Shown: positions 12,671 to 26,682, numbered from the stretch's first letter. The stretch is DNA of 64,000 nt from Epichloe hybrida (GCA_019022495.1 JAFEKR010000005.1:2604001-2668000); one strand, 5' to 3'. Notes: generated by a model not told the origin, from the letters alone. Numbers and translations: made by a program.

Positions 12671-15600
12671 ATTACCCTCTCACTTATAGCTAGACTCCTA
12701 AACAGCTTTTGCTAGGTACCCTATAGCTATTTACTAAGTATTAGCTAAATTAAAATAATAATAAATAATAGATAGTGCTTATATATAAATTTATCTATAA
12801 CTCCCTATTATATTACAAACTTTTTCCTTTAGTAAATATAATTATCCTTAATTAACCTTATTTACACTTTATTTACCTTAACTCTTTAACTCTTAATCTA
12901 TGTCCTTTTGCTATAGAGCTAGATATAATTTGCTTTTATGTTTACTTATATATATACTATCTTTAGACTAGGTGCCTAGACTTTAAGAAGTACTTACTAA
13001 TTAAGATCCTTTTACTAGTAATTATATGTAGTTTCCCCTATTCTTTAGTTAGCGTAGTGGCTAAAGGAAAATAATTAAAACGTTATATTTAGTGTAATAA
13101 ACGCAATAATATATGTGAGATAATAAGTCACTTAGTATTTTATTATCCTATAGCTATAAATCGCTAACTTTTCTATACTAGGCTATGCTAACTTTAGCTA
13201 GTGACTTCTAGGACCTTTTAGTTATTTATAAATAGGTTTAAGCCCTTATAGACACTACTATTACTACTAAGGATAAGGAGGGTGTCCCTATGTTTTTAGA
13301 TATAACTTACTATAGCTTTACTACGTGTATCTTAAACTTAGTAATAGGTTTTAACTATGCTAACACTATATACTATATTACCTTTAGGCTAACTAGTGCT
13401 ATAAAGGTATATTAAGTGTATTAAGTTACTTATTTTTTACTTATTTCTTACTAACCTTTTTATATAGGCTATCTCTATTTTATACTAGAACTATCTAGTT
13501 TTATAGTAATAGCTATAAGTTTCCTTAGTAGCTATAGCTCTCTTTCCCTCTTTTCTAGTTTATATATAGCTTTCCCTTATTCTTTTATTTAGTCTTTACT
13601 AACTTTTCTATAGGAGGACCCTAAGAATACTATATCTATCTAGGAGGCAAGAATAGTCCTTTAGCTCTAGCTCTCTAACCCTAGGTATGTGGCCTAGGTT
13701 ATAGTGGTTTACTGCTTTTACTATGCTATAGAGGAAGTAATTTAGGGTAATAAGAACTAGGCAAAGTATGGCTTTAATAGCTAGACTATAGTCTCCTATA
13801 TAGGGGCTATAATAGAGGGTTTTCCTATTGTTTTACTTACGCTCTAGGTGTGTTTTCCTTTATTATTTAGTAGTATAACCTAGGCCTTTAGGCAATAGTT
13901 TTTATAGTAACTAATAAGGTTAGGCCTTTTCCATGGCATATTTATGTTCCTTTAATAGTGCCTTAATCCTATATTACTATCTTTATTGCTAGACCTGCTT
14001 AGTAATTAGTAAGGTTAGGTCTTTTCTATAGTATATTTATGTTTCTTTATTAGTGCCTTAATCCCGCATTACTACCTTTCTTACTAGACTTGCTTTAGTA
14101 AAATACTTAAATCATGTGTTAAGTGCCTTTTATATTATTTACTAGAACCTATTAGTTATATTTGCTTAGCTACCCTTCTATTTTACTAGGTATTTATTAC
14201 CTTTATAGGTCTTCTTATAGTCCTTAACCTCCTTAACTTTATATTTATTTTCTTTATCCTTAAGATCTAGTATTAGCATTTCCTTATCCCTAGTGTCTTT
14301 ATAGTAGTTCTATAGCTCTAGTAAGCTAATATAAAATACATTATATAGTTAGCTATACTTCTTAGGTAATGCGAGTTAGTAAGCTTATTTTCCTATAGCA
14401 TTAAGTACTTAAAATAGTCTAATAAATCTATGGGTTAGCTTCTGTTTTACCTCTTTAAGTCTAATGTTCTTTACTAATAAAAGCACTAGATTACCTCTTT
14501 TTAGCGTTAGTGGCTAGTGGTGTTAATTATAGTACTTTACTTAGGTTTTAGTGGCTTTTACCTAGTTTTACTTTAACTATTCCCTAACTTTATATAGTTT
14601 TATAATGCCGTATAGGCATCTAGTACCTCCTCTTCCTAGGTCTTATCCCTAAGAGCTAGGTAAAACTCTAGTAAGTATTCTATAAGGGTATAGTTTAGAG
14701 AGTAGCCTATAGTCCTATTTACTATATTATTATAGGTAAACTAGGCTATTAGGAGTAGCTTAGGCTATATCTATTAGTTCTTAGTAATAAAATATTAAAG
14801 GTAATGCTTAAGCACTTAGTTTATTCTCTTTATTTGCCTGTTAGTTTAGGGGTAAAACACTGTAAAAAGCCTGCGTTTTACGCATAATAGGTAGCATAGG
14901 TCTAACTAGAATTAACTTATAAAGACTAATTCTCTATTAGATATAATGCCCTCTAGAGCTCTAAATTATAGCTTAATCTCTTTATAGAATAGTTTTACTA
15001 GTTTAGCTACGTTAATGATAGTAGTTATAGGTAAAAAGATAGAGTACTTAGTGAATTAGTCTATAATCACTAGGATTATGTTAGTTTCTTATTTGCTTAC
15101 TTAGGCAATAGGCAATCCTATAATAAAATCCATTAAGATTTCTGCTTATAGTTATTATAGTATTAGCAGGGATTTAAGGCTTTTATATAGGCGGTGCCTT
15201 CTAGCTACTATTCGCTAGTAAACCCTATAGCTTATAATATAGTTAGATACTAACTTACTTATGCCTAGCCACTAGAAGTAGCACTTTAGTAGCTTAAGAA
15301 TGCGTTTAGTCCTAAAGTAGCTTACTAGTAGATTATTATAGTGTAGCTATAAAAGCTCCTATTATAAGATAGGCTCCTAGGGAATAACTACCTAGTCTTA
15401 GTACATTAGGAGACCCCTTATGCTATATAACTATAGACTAGCTTTTCCCTTACTTTTTACTAGGGGATTATTAATCTTACTGTTTTACCTCTATAGATCT
15501 AGATCTTAATCCTATGCTTTCTATAGTAATTACGCTAATAGTTTATTTAGCTTAGATTAGTAAGGATTTAGTAGCGTAATAGTCTCCTATATCTCTTATA

Positions 15601-16035
15601 TTACGCTAATATCTTAGATATATACTACCTTTTCCTAGAAATCACCCTTATTTAACTAATCTTTTACTAGATTTATAGTGGCTAATTAGCCTCTTAACTA
15701 GGCTACTCTAGCCTCTAGAGCTTTCTCTATAGTGGCTAGGGTATTTTCCTCCCCTAAAGGTATCTTACTAAGCCTCTTTACTAAGACTAAGGCATTTTCC
15801 TCCCCTAAAGGTATCTTACTATATTTTCTTTAATACATTAAGACTAGGGCATTTTCCTCCCCTAAAGGCATTTTACTATGTTTTCTCTTATATATTAGTA
15901 TCTCTTCTTTTACTAGTTCTTTAGTAGCTACTATTTTCTTTTAAAGCTTTAGTAAGAGTGCTCTATTTATTAGGGGTTTGCCTTTATAATTAGACCTCCT
16001 TAATAGTGTATTTGCTAGGTTACTTTTCCTAGGTT

Positions 16036-16860
16036 TATTGAATTGTAGGGAGCTAGTTGCCAGCTGGCAACAGCTGTACAGGTGTAGCTCTACAGTCAGG
16101 GACTAATAGAACCACCACGTTAAAGATTTAACGTAACGTAACGGAAGTTTGTGGCAGTTATTAACTAATAGAATTCAATCTAGATGACTTTTACGATATC
16201 TTATATACTAATAGAATTAATTTTAGTGACGTTATACAGGCAATGCGGCTATTAGATTAAGAGGCCTAGCTATCTAGCTAGATTAAAAAGATCTTCTTCC
16301 TCTTATATACTCACTAACTGTATTAGTAAATCTAGACTGCTAGAGAGGTCTTATAGGCTACTTTTTATTTTCCGCAAAATTTATTTATATATAAAATCCA
16401 AAACATCAACTCACCACTATATAAACTAGCAACCTGTATGCACTAAATTTTAGTCTAAAAAATCTTCCTATATTAAATAAAAGCCTTATCTTCAAGCTTT
16501 AATTTGCTATATGCAAGAATTTTATACAACCTCTAGTTAAAGAGAAAATGGCTATTAAAGATAGCTATAGGGTAACCCGCGTATAGGGTAACCTGCTTAC
16601 GTTACCCTAGCTTACCTAATTACTAGTGGCGCTGTAGTTGTGGCTACGCTTACAGCCACAACGCAATTAAATAATCCACAATTGATTTAAATTAGTTATC
16701 CACACGGTTAGTTATAGCTATTAATAGCTGCAATGTAGCTATTAATAGCTACCTTTATGGCTATTAATAGCTGCAGTGTAGCTATTAGGCTTACAATGTA
16801 AGCTAGTAATAAAAAGGTCCTTTAACTAGAAAGGGCTAAAAATAGGTCTTATTTTTAACA
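16036..16860 (-). repeat. Copia 2 3' LTR
   Basis: 825 bp, minus-strand start tgttaaaaataag. It contains short imperfect repeats of the form agctattaatagctgc at about 16,715-16,800. The same family of LTR flanks copia 1. Confidence 0.92.
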
Positions 16861-19800
16861 CCTCCTTTATAAAAGAATTACATTAAAAGCAATTAAAAGC
16901 GTATAAGGAGACTATAGGGTAAATAATAACTTTTAGATAAAAACAAGTAAAAGGGAAAAACAGGAAAAGATAAAAGACCCCCTTTCTAAATTCCTAGCTA
17001 TTATTAAATATAGCTCCCTTTTTAGCGTTATTTTTGGTTCCCTATTAAAGGGATTTAGTTGTTGGTTTTTAGTGATTATTAAGCCCTAAGAGCCTAATAA
17101 AAGCGTAATAAAGAGGCCTAGATAACGGTTTTATTAGGCTATTTGCAGGCATTAACTTTATATCTAGATATTTAATCTTAGCTAAACCCTCTAAAACCTA
17201 TTACCTAATATAGTTAAACTTTAGCAAGGTATGCTTTGTATAGCTATGTAAGGCAGGGTTATACGCAGTGGTTATAGCGCCTTAATTATTGCAATATATC
17301 TAGATAGGGGGAGAAATAGGGGTTTTTAGCTCCTTAAATAAGCCCTAAAGCCACTATAGCTCTTAGAAAGTCTTGTAAATAGCGTTAGCTTTAGCTTCTA
17401 ATGTTAATAGAGCTATTATACTAGCTTTCTTTGATTTCTAGCTAATAGGTCTGCTAGCTAGCTTAAATAGATAAGCGTAGGTTAATTTGGAGGTCTTTTT
17501 ATCCCTTGTAAAATCACTGTTATAATAACCTATTAGGCTTTTGCTAGCTATACCTTTAGGGTCTCCCCTATAGATTATAGCGAGAAATTTAGTCCCTAAT
17601 AAGTACCTAAGTAGATTTTTAGCTGCTTTTAGGTGCTTTATATAGGGCCTAGCTAGTGCTATAGATAGCTACTAAAGTGTAAAGGCTATGTCTGGCCTTA
17701 TAAGTAACATTAGGTATATTATAGTCCCTATAATACACTAATAGAGCTTGATTTTGCTAGCTATTAAAAGCTTAGTGATTTACGTAGCTAAAATGCCTAG
17801 CTAAAGAGGTATGCTAATAGGCTTACTATCTAGCATATTAAATTGATTTAAAGCCTCTAAGATATACTAAGATGAATAAATTTTTAGTACCTTATTAGGT
17901 CTATCTTATATAATTTAAACCCCTAAGAAGAATGTAGTAGGCCCCCTATTTTCTATTAGATAGACTTTATAAAGTTCCTTTTTAAGTCTTTAGATATAGG
18001 GTAAATCCAGTTTAATTAGAAGATAATTATTCACGTACGTGATAATAAAGGTTTTAGTGAAGGAATTATAGAATATAGCTAGGTTAGAAATTAGAGAGCT
18101 AAATCCTAGGGATTTTAGCACTGCTATTAGTGCTTGTTGCTATTCTCTTAAGCTTTGTTTTAGGCTATATAAAGATTTCTATAATAAAATTACTTAATCT
18201 TTAGAAGGTTTATAGCTAAAACTTCTAGCTAATTTAGCTAGTTTAGGATTTGCTTTAAGGAATTTAATAAATCTATCTAGAATAACTATATAGATTTATT
18301 ATTATAGCTTACTATTAAGAAAAGCTCCTATAAAATTGACCTATTTGATTTCCTAGTTATTCTAAGCCGCTAGGGCTAGTAAAATCCTCTAGCTAGGGGA
18401 AATGATTGTGGCTGCAAAAGTCTCTAGATAATCTAGACCTTTGATTTGCATAAATCCCTTAGTAACAAGTTAGGCCTTGTATTTTAAAGGATTATTTTCT
18501 TTATCCTTTTTAAGCTTATATATAAGCCTGTTTTTTAGTACTTTTTGGCTCTTAGGTACTTAGTCTTTCCCTATAAATTTAAAAGTACTAGCCTTTAGAA
18601 GCTATTTATATTCCTTATACGTAGCTTTTATTTATTTATCCCTTTTAGGGCTAGATATAGCTTGCTTCTAGGTCTTAGGTTTAGGGCTATTAGGGTTGTT
18701 TTCCTTTAGCTTCTCCTGTACCTTAAAGTAAATTTCTTTTATAAAATCTAGAGAAGAAGAAGAATTAATATTAACATCTATAGGGTTAATATTAGGGCTA
18801 AAGTTAGTAATTTTATTAAAATCCAGGTCCGGAGTTAAAATCTAATTTCCTAGTGAAGTTATAGGCATGGCCTTCTCTAAGGCCTTTAGAATTAGTTCCT
18901 TAGGGGGTTATATAGGCCCTATAGGGTGTTTTTCTTAACCTATAGGGGGACCTCCTATGTTATCTATAGGGTAATCCTTTAAACCTTAATTTAGATCTTA
19001 ATTTTCTAAATTATTTTCCCCCTCTAAAGGGTTATTCCTTATAGAAAGCCTAGGTAATCCTTTAGAGATAGGACCTATAGGTTCTATAATCTTAATAAAA
19101 CTAGTCTTTATAACTAGCCTTTTAGAGGGGATGTATACTAGATAGGTATTAGAACCTAGTGTAGCTAATAACCTTCTAGGGATAGTCCTAGCTACTAACT
19201 TTTAGGCTTTAGGTTGTTTTTCTAGAGGGATTAGAACCTCACAGTGAGATCCTATGGCTCTAATACTGCTAATATTAGTTATATAGGGCTGATTTAGCTC
19301 CCTAGCTAGCAGTTATTTAGGGCTTTTATCCTTTATGGTATTAGCAGTTATATTAACTAGGTTAATAACTATAGGTAATACAAAACACTATAGATATAAG
19401 GGTAATTTTGCCTACTAGATAGTAGCCCTTAATTAATCTAAAATAGTACAAATAGAACGCTTTGCTAATCTATTTTACTTATAGATATAGGGACTAGAAG
19501 TCATAAATTTAATTCCCTTAGAATTTAACTAGGTTTAATAACTAGAATTGATTTCTTAGCCCCTATTAAAGTGAAAGTGCCTAGGATATTAACCTAGTTG
19601 ATTTTTAAGCCCTCTAAAGAAGCCCTTAATAGCCCTATAAATAGTTAGGCCTTCCTTATTAGGTAATAAGAACACTCACTTATATCTAGTTTTTGATTAA
19701 CTAGAAATAAGCAAATTAACTGTTTATTGTACGGTATAGGGCTGATTTTTAGCGTATCCCCCTTTATTTAATCTAGAGCTCTAGGGGGGTTAGGGATAGC

Positions 19801-20339
19801 TAATTTCCTAGGTCTTTGTACTGCCTTAGATTAATCACAAGCTATATATTTAAAATCTTTATCCTTAATTTTAGAAAAATTAGGGATTCCTTTAGTAATA
19901 AGGCTTGTTTTCTTTAGCAAAGGCAGCCCTAGGTGCCCTAATTATATATGCCATAGGCTAGCTAGTTCTAGTAACTTTTGATATTAAAGATCTTTAGGGC
20001 CTAAATTAGGGTCTAGATTCGGATCTAGATTAGGGCCCTCTCTATTAGTCCCCTGCTAGGCCCCTTAAGAACCACAGGCCTCTTAGGGAGGTATTAGGGA
20101 CCTTTTTCCTTTACTAAGGCTCTCTAACACCCCTAAATCTATATCTTTAGATTTATAAGGGACCTAACCTAGGGCTATAGGCGTTGGAGAAGGGACTAAA
20201 TCCCCTAAATCATCCCGTACGATTTCTTTAACATCATTATCATTTTCGTCGATTTCAGCAATTTCGTCCAAATCAGAAGCCTAATCCGGCTTTTTTAAGG
20301 GAATTTGAACCTCTATAGGGTAGCTAATCGGATAGCTAT

Positions 20340-20856
20340 TGTGTGGCTAGAATTGTGACCTCTTAAGACCTCTCTCACAAGACCACAGGCCTCTAGACCT
20401 TGGCATCATTGGATCTATCAGCATCGCCGGATCAATCGGATCCCTAGTCATGTGACTATCTAGCTAGATAAAATCCCTAGATTCCCTCCCCTTTCATAGA
20501 AAATTAACTCTCCCTTCGTTGCCTTTAGCTTAGATTGTTTAATTAATAAGATAACCTAATATTAGAAAGAGACCCTACCCTCCCCTAGCTTAGATCCTAG
20601 GCGTGGATCGCAAACCTTTGCTATTATAATACAAGGACTTTAATATTAATAGATTACCCTCTTTTTTAGCTTGGATCCTTGTGATAGATTGAAAATATCG
20701 CAGACCTAGATCCCGTTATCTAGGTTTTGTCATTAATATCGTTAAATTCGTTAGCATCGTTAGCATTGTCAATATCATCGTTTTTATCGTTATTATTAGC
20801 TTCGTTATTAAGACTATTAAATCCGTCGTTTTTAGGTGTTGTTTTTCCCCTAACAA
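20340..20856 (+). repeat. LARD-like element, 5' LTR
   Basis: 517 bp from tgtgtggctag to taacaa, colinear with 24121-24636. Two short overlapping open frames here (20,716-20,927) are chance products of the repeat. Confidence 0.85.
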
Positions 20857-20932
20857 AACTAGTGGAGAAACGGGGAATAGTCCTATTAGACCTTCTACCG
20901 TTAAATTCAATAATAATCCCCTCCTAACATTG

Positions 20933-21566
20933 TGTCAGAACCTGAAGGTGTGCAGGTAAGCCATTGAACCAAAAGATTCACTAATGCTAGCTCTCGCTTG
21001 CATTGCACCTAATAATTGATTATTAAGCCACGCGCACGCGCGCGCACCTAATAATTATCCCTTCTCTCGTAAGGCTTGCCCTAAGCTAAGGGCCCCACTA
21101 GCTAGCGGCTAGCAACGTGCGTAACCTTAGCTTAGATTAGGCCTAGTTATCCGTGGCCTGTAAGATAATTAACTAATTATAAACCCCTAAGGCCTAGTAC
21201 GCATGGCAGCTAGGCCTATACATCACCTAGTACACGTAACCCCACGGTTATAACGCAACCGTACAGGCGCAACCATACCTGCCCTGTGAGCCTAACGTAA
21301 GCACCTAGCCTAGGAATTTAAACCTAGACCTATTAGGTCTTAATTCTAGCTACGGGAATTAAACCTAGGACCTAGCGCACGCCCCACTCACGAGGATTTG
21401 AACCTAGGACTAGCACACTAGAAGACCTATAAGAGCTAGCATTAATGTCAGAACCTAAAGGTGTGCAGGTAAGCCATTAAACCAAAAGATTCACCAATGC
21501 TAGCTCTCGCTTGCATTGCACCTTACAATTGATTATCAAGCCACGCGCACGCGCGCGCACCTGACA
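20933..21566 (-). mobile_element. TRIM copy 2
   Basis: 634 bp, the inverted copy of the element at 1501-2131. It has 121-bp terminal repeats (20933-21053 and 21446-21566) and a perfect TSD, cattg (20928-20932 and 21567-21571). It is less RIP-damaged than copy 1, so the tRNA B-box-like motif (gaggatttgaacc on the plus strand) is clearer. The 11-nt complementary pair is conserved: gagctagcatt at 21433-21443 and aatgctagctc at 21496-21506, with the same 74-nt span as in copy 1. It is the innermost layer of the nest. Confidence 0.9.
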
Positions 21567-22219
21567 CATTGCCTCTCTTGTTATTTCCCCCTTTGGTTAT
21601 CCCTTCGTATAATTATTATAATCATTGGCAGCGTTTTACCTCTTTTCCCTTTGATCTAGGTTAGCTAGATTGAATCCCTTCGTTCTGATTAATTAATCTA
21701 GGTTATCTAACTAATCTAATATCGTTAAAATCGTCAGATTAGTCAGATCGATTAATCAGAACTAGCATAACCTTTTCCCCTTTGATCTGGGTTAGCTAGA
21801 TCAAATCCCTTCATTCCGATTATTTAATTAAGGTTATCTGACTTATCTAATATTATCAAAATCATCGGATTTGTTAAATCAAATGATCGCGACCGTTACG
21901 ACCTTTTCCCTCTTGACCTAGGTTAGCTAGGTTAAACCCTTCCTTTCTAACCTTTTGACCTTTTGACCTTTTCTAACCTTTTAACTTTCCTTTCTAGCTT
22001 TAACCTCTTCTAGCTTTAACCTTTATTTCTAGCTTTGACCTTTTTTTTTTTTTCCTGATTTCGACCTTCTAACCTGCCTAGCTTAAACCGATTTAATACC
22101 CTAGTTTTTGCTTAGCTTTCCGTTAGGGAGGCAAGTATCTAAACCTTCGAATTCGACCTTTAATAAATCAGGTCTTTTATAATCAGACCTTTGACCTAAC
22201 CTTCGTTAGCTAGGTCCAT

Positions 22220-23960
22220 TGTTAAAGATTAATTAATCTAACTGTCTAATAAGGCCTCTGACTATTAAAGACCTCTCTAACCAATAATTCCTCTGACTTT
22301 TAAAGGGGAATCTAATGTACAGAAGGTCTTCTAGTGAGGCCTCTGACGCTAATAAACCCTCTGTCTTAGATTAATTAGTTAATTAATTAGACCTATGGTT
22401 ATTCTAGCTCTGACCGTTAGGCTAGATTAATCACTAATAGTCCCTCTAACTATCTGACAAGACCTCTGACCGTTAAAGACCTCCCTAACTAACGATTCCT
22501 CTGACTTTTAAAGAGGGATTTGATGTTAGAAGGTCTTCTAAAGAGGTCTCTAACTAATAACAAGGGCTTCTGTTATTAGACTAATTAATCCAACCGTCTG
22601 ACAAGGCCTCTAACCGTTAAAGACCTCCCTAACTAACGATTCCTCTAACTTTTGAAGGGGAATCTAATGTATAGAAGGTCTTCTAAAGAGGCCTCTACCA
22701 TTAACAAAAGCTTCTGTTATTAGACTAATTAATCTAACCGTCTGACAAGGTCTCTAACCGTTAAAGACCTCCCTAACTAATGATTCCTCTGACTTTTGAA
22801 GGGGAATCTAATGTACAGAAGGTCTTCTAAAGAGGCCTCTGCCATTAACAAAAGCTTCTGTTATTAGACTAATTAATCCAACTGTCTAACGAGGCCTCTG
22901 GCCGTTAAAGACTTCTCTAACTAATAATTCCTCTGACCTTTAAAGAGGAATTTGATGTACAGAAGGTCTTCTAAAGAGGTCTCTAACTAACAATAAGGGC
23001 TTCTGTTATTAGACTAATTAATCCGACTGTCTAACAAGGCCTCTAACCCTTAAAGACCTCTTTAACTAACGATTCCTATGACTTTTAAAGAGGAATCTAA
23101 CCGATAGAAGGTCTTCTAATAAGGTCTCCGACTGCTAACAAAAGCTTCCATTATTAGACTAATTAATCCAACTGTCTAACGAGACCTCTGACTGTTAAAG
23201 ACCTCTCTAACAGATGATTCCTCTAACCTTTAAAGGGGAATTTGATGTACAGAAGGTCTTCTAACGAGGTCTTCGCCCGCTAACGACCCCTCTAGCCGTT
23301 GAAGATCCCTCTAACTGACGATTTCTCTGACTTTTGAAGAGGGATTTGATGTCAGAAGGTCTTCTAAAGAGGTCTCTAACCGCTAACAAGGGCTTCCGTT
23401 ATTAGACTAATTAATCTAACCATCTAACGAGGCCTCTAACCCTTAAAGACCTCTTTAACTAACAATTTCTCTGACTTTTGAAGAGGAATTTAACTAATAG
23501 AAGGTCTTCTAACGAGGTCTCCAACTGCTAACGAAAGCTTCCGTCATTAGACTAATTGATCCAACCGTCTGACGAGGCCTCTGACCGTTAAAGACCCCTC
23601 TGACAGATAATTCCTCTGACTTTTAAAGGGGAATTTGATGTATAGAAGGTCTTCTAACGAGGTCTTCGCCTGCTAATAACCTCTCTAACTATTAAAGATC
23701 CCTCTAACTAACGATTCCTCTAACAATTAAAGAGGTCTCTAACTATTAGAAAGGTCTTCTGCTACAGATTAATTAATCGGACTGTTAATAAGACCTCTAA
23801 TAACCCCTCTAACTATTAAAGATCTCTCTGACTAACGATTCCTCTAATAATTAAAGAGGTCTCTGACTATTAGAAAGGTCTTCTGCTACGAATCAATTGA
23901 TTAGACTATTAACAAGACCTCTAATAACCCCTTTGATAGATAACCCTTTTGATTAATGGA
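22220..23960 (+). repeat. Tandem array of about 145-bp units
   Basis: The landmark gttattagactaattaatc recurs near 22,572, 22,715, 22,860, 23,005, 23,151, 23,399 and 23,540. The spacing is about 145 bp, with one unit shortened by about 40 bp. Each unit carries paired blocks such as cctctgaccgttaaagacc, gattcctctgacttttgaag and cagaaggtcttctaaagagg. The last contains an inverted repeat (agaaggtcttct). Units differ by substitutions, many of them transitions. The array lies inside the non-coding LTR element and encodes nothing recognisable. Confidence 0.85.
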
Positions 23961-24120
23961 TTGATAGGTAAGGGGGCCTGAAAATCATGAAAAAAAATTT
24001 TTATCTTATGATTATACTACTTTTCCCTCTTTTCCCTCTTTTCCCCCTTTTTGTTATTTTCTTTAGTTACTGTTTTCCCTTTCCTAGGGGCTAGAAAAGG
24101 GAAAACAGTTAGGGAGGTGT

Positions 24121-24636
24121 TATATGGCTAGAATTGTGACCTCTTAAGACCTCTCTCACAAGACCACAGGCCTCTAGACCTTGGCATCATTAGATCTATT
24201 GGCATCGCCGGATTAATCGGATCCCTAGTTATGTGACTATCTAGCTAGATAAAATCCCTAGATTCCCTTCCCTTTCATAGAAAATTAACTCTCCCTTCGT
24301 TGCCTTTAGCTTAGATTATTCAATTAATAAAATAACCTAATATTAAAAAGAGACCCTACCTTCCCTTAGCTTAGATCCTAGGCGTAGATCGCAAACCTTC
24401 GCTATTATAATACAAGGACTTTAATATTAATAGATTACTCTCTTTTTTGGCTTAGATCCTCGTGATAGATTGAAAATATCGCAGGCCTAAATCCCGTTAT
24501 CTAGGTTCTGTCATTAATATTGTTAAATTCGTTAGCATTATTAGCATTGTCAATATCATCGTTTTTATCGTTATTATCAGCTTTGTCATCGAGACCGTCA
24601 ATCCGTCGTTTTTGGGTGTTGTTTTTCCCCTGACAA
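24121..24636 (+). repeat. LARD-like element, 3' LTR
   Basis: 516 bp from tatatggctag to tgacaa. The first bases differ from the partner LTR only by G-to-A changes. Confidence 0.85.
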
Positions 24637-26342
24637 ACTATAACCCCTAAAGCTAGCATAGGTAAAAGGTCAGATATAATGAGATTTATTACAGGGCCCT
24701 TTATGTAACATTAGTGTAGATTGGTTTTTAACGTGAAAAAAAAACCATATTTTTCTATATCTAGGGTAGTAATACAAGACCTATCTTTGAGATAAAGATA
24801 GTTTTTTATAAAGCAACCACTAGATATATAGTAAATAAGGCTACTAACTATATTAATATTAAGCTAAGAAAAATATAGAGTATTCTTTAGCACTAAGGTC
24901 CTATATTTATTAGGTTTCTTTTAATATAAGACCTTAAAAATAGCACTACCATAGCCCTTAGGATAAATAAGGCCACCACCTATTATAATAGGGTTAGATT
25001 CCCCCTTCTTATAAGAGGTATAATCCCTAAAGACCTCCCTAGAATTAACTATATATACAGTTAAACCTATATTATATAATAGGGCCTTTTTTATATCTTT
25101 ACTATAATAATTAAAACCATTTAAGGTATTAATTTCTTATTTTTCATTATCCAAATTACTAGAGCTAGAATTAGAGCTACTATTGCTAGAGCTCTTATAA
25201 CTAGTCCTATAAGAGCTAGGTTTCTTATATAGATTAAGGGCTCCATTAGAAAGGTTATAATTCCCTAGCATAAAAGAACCCTCTATAAGTTCTTTAGTAT
25301 CCTTTTTATCTGATTTTTAACCCTTTTGCTTCTTTTTCTTCTTATTAGAATTAGAAAAGCCCTTATTTTCTTTAGAGCCTTCTTTTTTCTTTTTCTAACC
25401 TTTAAGGGCCTTTTCCTTATCTTTAGCACCCTTTTCTTAGTCTTTAGCCCTATAATTTAGGGCTTTAGATGCTATAGATAACTTATTCCTCTGTTTAGCT
25501 AAAAAGTCTACTATTAGAAATTAAAGGTTTAGGGCATCTAGGGGAGCCCCTATAGCCCTATTTATACGCATGCTAAATTATTGCCTCTTAGCTTACTAAG
25601 GGAAGGTTAATTTTAGGGATTAAAGATATTAATTAACCTAATCTATAGGATTAATTAGGACCCCTAAAATTAATAATCTAGCTAGTAGATTATTAAAGAC
25701 TGCATTAAAGGCTTCTAAAGTCCCCTTAAAACCATGAAAATTCAGGTTATAAAATTCAGAATATAAGGACCCCCTCTAGATTTTAGCGCTATATAAATAC
25801 TGCTATATAAGTAAATTATAGGCTTTTTCAGGTGATTTTTGCTAAGTTATAGCGGCTTAGGGGCCTTCTGTATAACTATCCCTTAGTAACATAAGGATAA
25901 TAGCTTAGTTAGCATCCCTTAGCACCCTAGAAATATCTAAATTATCTAGAAAATTAGGCATGCCTAAAGCTCTAAATTAGATAGCTAGGGCCTGTTTCTA
26001 TTAATTAAAATTTTCAGCTCCTTTAAGCTTAGTAGTCTTAGGGAAGCTATAAACTCTCTTATTAAATTCCTTAATAACTAAATTATTAAAGGCTACTTAT
26101 ATAGAACTAGATTTAGGTTCTTTAATAAGCTACTAAACTTGTCCTTAACTAGCGGGCTTAGTAGCTTCTATGCCTTCTATATAACTAGCAAGAGCTATAG
26201 ATAGGTTCTTTACCTTCTCTAATAGTAAATTAATAGTTACTTATTGCTTAATAGCTTGCTTTTTTAGCTAGTTATTTAAAACCTCTTACGCACTAGGATT
26301 AGGGGGTAGCAAGGCCCCTTTCCCCTTTAGTTTGTTATCTGT

Positions 26343-26640
26343 CTTCCTTTTTTTATAGAAGGGAAGCCTTCTATTTATACTAAAATTCCTTTTTATAGAA
26401 GGGAAAAGCTTTTATCCGCGCTGAATTTCCTTTTTATAGAAGGGAAAAGCTTCTGTATTACTTGTGCGCTTTCTGTTTTATAGAAGGGAAGTCTTCTATA
26501 TTGCTCGTGCGCTTCCTGTTTTATAGAAGGGAAGTCTTCTGTAACCATAATAATTCCTTTTTTATAGAAAGGAATAGCTTTTATCTCGCGGGTCCTTCCT
26601 ATTTTATAGAAGGGAAGTCTTCTATAACTATACGTAAAGT
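26343..26640 (-). repeat. Copia 2 leader: tandem hairpin units
   Basis: Units of about 41-43 bp contain tataaaa-type cores between ttcc and ggaa. They are the mirror image of the better preserved array in copia 1 (34396-34714). They lie between the primer site and the start-equivalent of gag. The short open frames through this stretch on both strands follow from the repeat and are not considered genes. Confidence 0.75.
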
Positions 26641-26682
26641 GCACTAGAAAGAATTTTATGGTAATAGGCTAGGCTTATAACC

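Larger units (their letters stand above)
20340..24636 (+). mobile_element. Non-coding LTR element (LARD-like) with internal tandem repeats
   Basis: Direct terminal repeats of 517 and 516 bp (20340-20856 and 24121-24636) flank a 3.3-kb interior. The TSD is gctat at 20335-20339 and actat at 24637-24641, one G-to-A apart. The target is confirmed by copia 1, where the same pol sequence is uninterrupted near 36,425-36,445. A purine-rich stretch, gggaaaacagttagggaggtg, before the right LTR indicates plus orientation. The interior holds a TRIM, two to three repeats of about 115 bp (21,650-21,930), and a long array of about 145-bp units. No gag or pol similarity is visible. This fits a large retrotransposon derivative mobilised in trans, although the autonomous partner is not in the window. 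Confidence 0.85.
17069..26342 (-). pseudogene. Copia 2 gag-pol remnant
   Basis: The minus-strand counterpart of the copia 1 polyprotein runs from the start-equivalent triplet at 26340-26342 to the matching TAA at 17069-17071. The start triplet reads ACA where copia 1 has ATG, so the initiation codon is lost. In-frame TAA and TAG are common. The frame is also broken between the gag and integrase parts by the LTR element at 20340-24636. It is a relic without coding potential. Confidence 0.8.

Noticed and set aside
20862..20875. tRNA primer site (tggagaaacgggg) after the LTR of the non-coding element
   Set aside because: It is five bases from the LTR and its complement does not divide into plausible T-arm and acceptor lengths.
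20716..20927. Two overlapping open frames of 64 and 66 codons on opposite strands
   Set aside because: They lie inside an LTR of the non-coding element and arise from its simple gtta/cgtt repeats. The other LTR copy does not preserve them.
22220..23960. CRISPR-like array
   Set aside because: The whole 145-bp unit repeats without unique spacers, lies inside an LTR element, and the genome is eukaryotic.
26393..26647. Open frames of 83 and 61 codons on opposite strands
   Set aside because: They are translations of the tandem hairpin leader of copia 2. The protein is only a repeat, and the counterpart in copia 1 is not conserved as coding.
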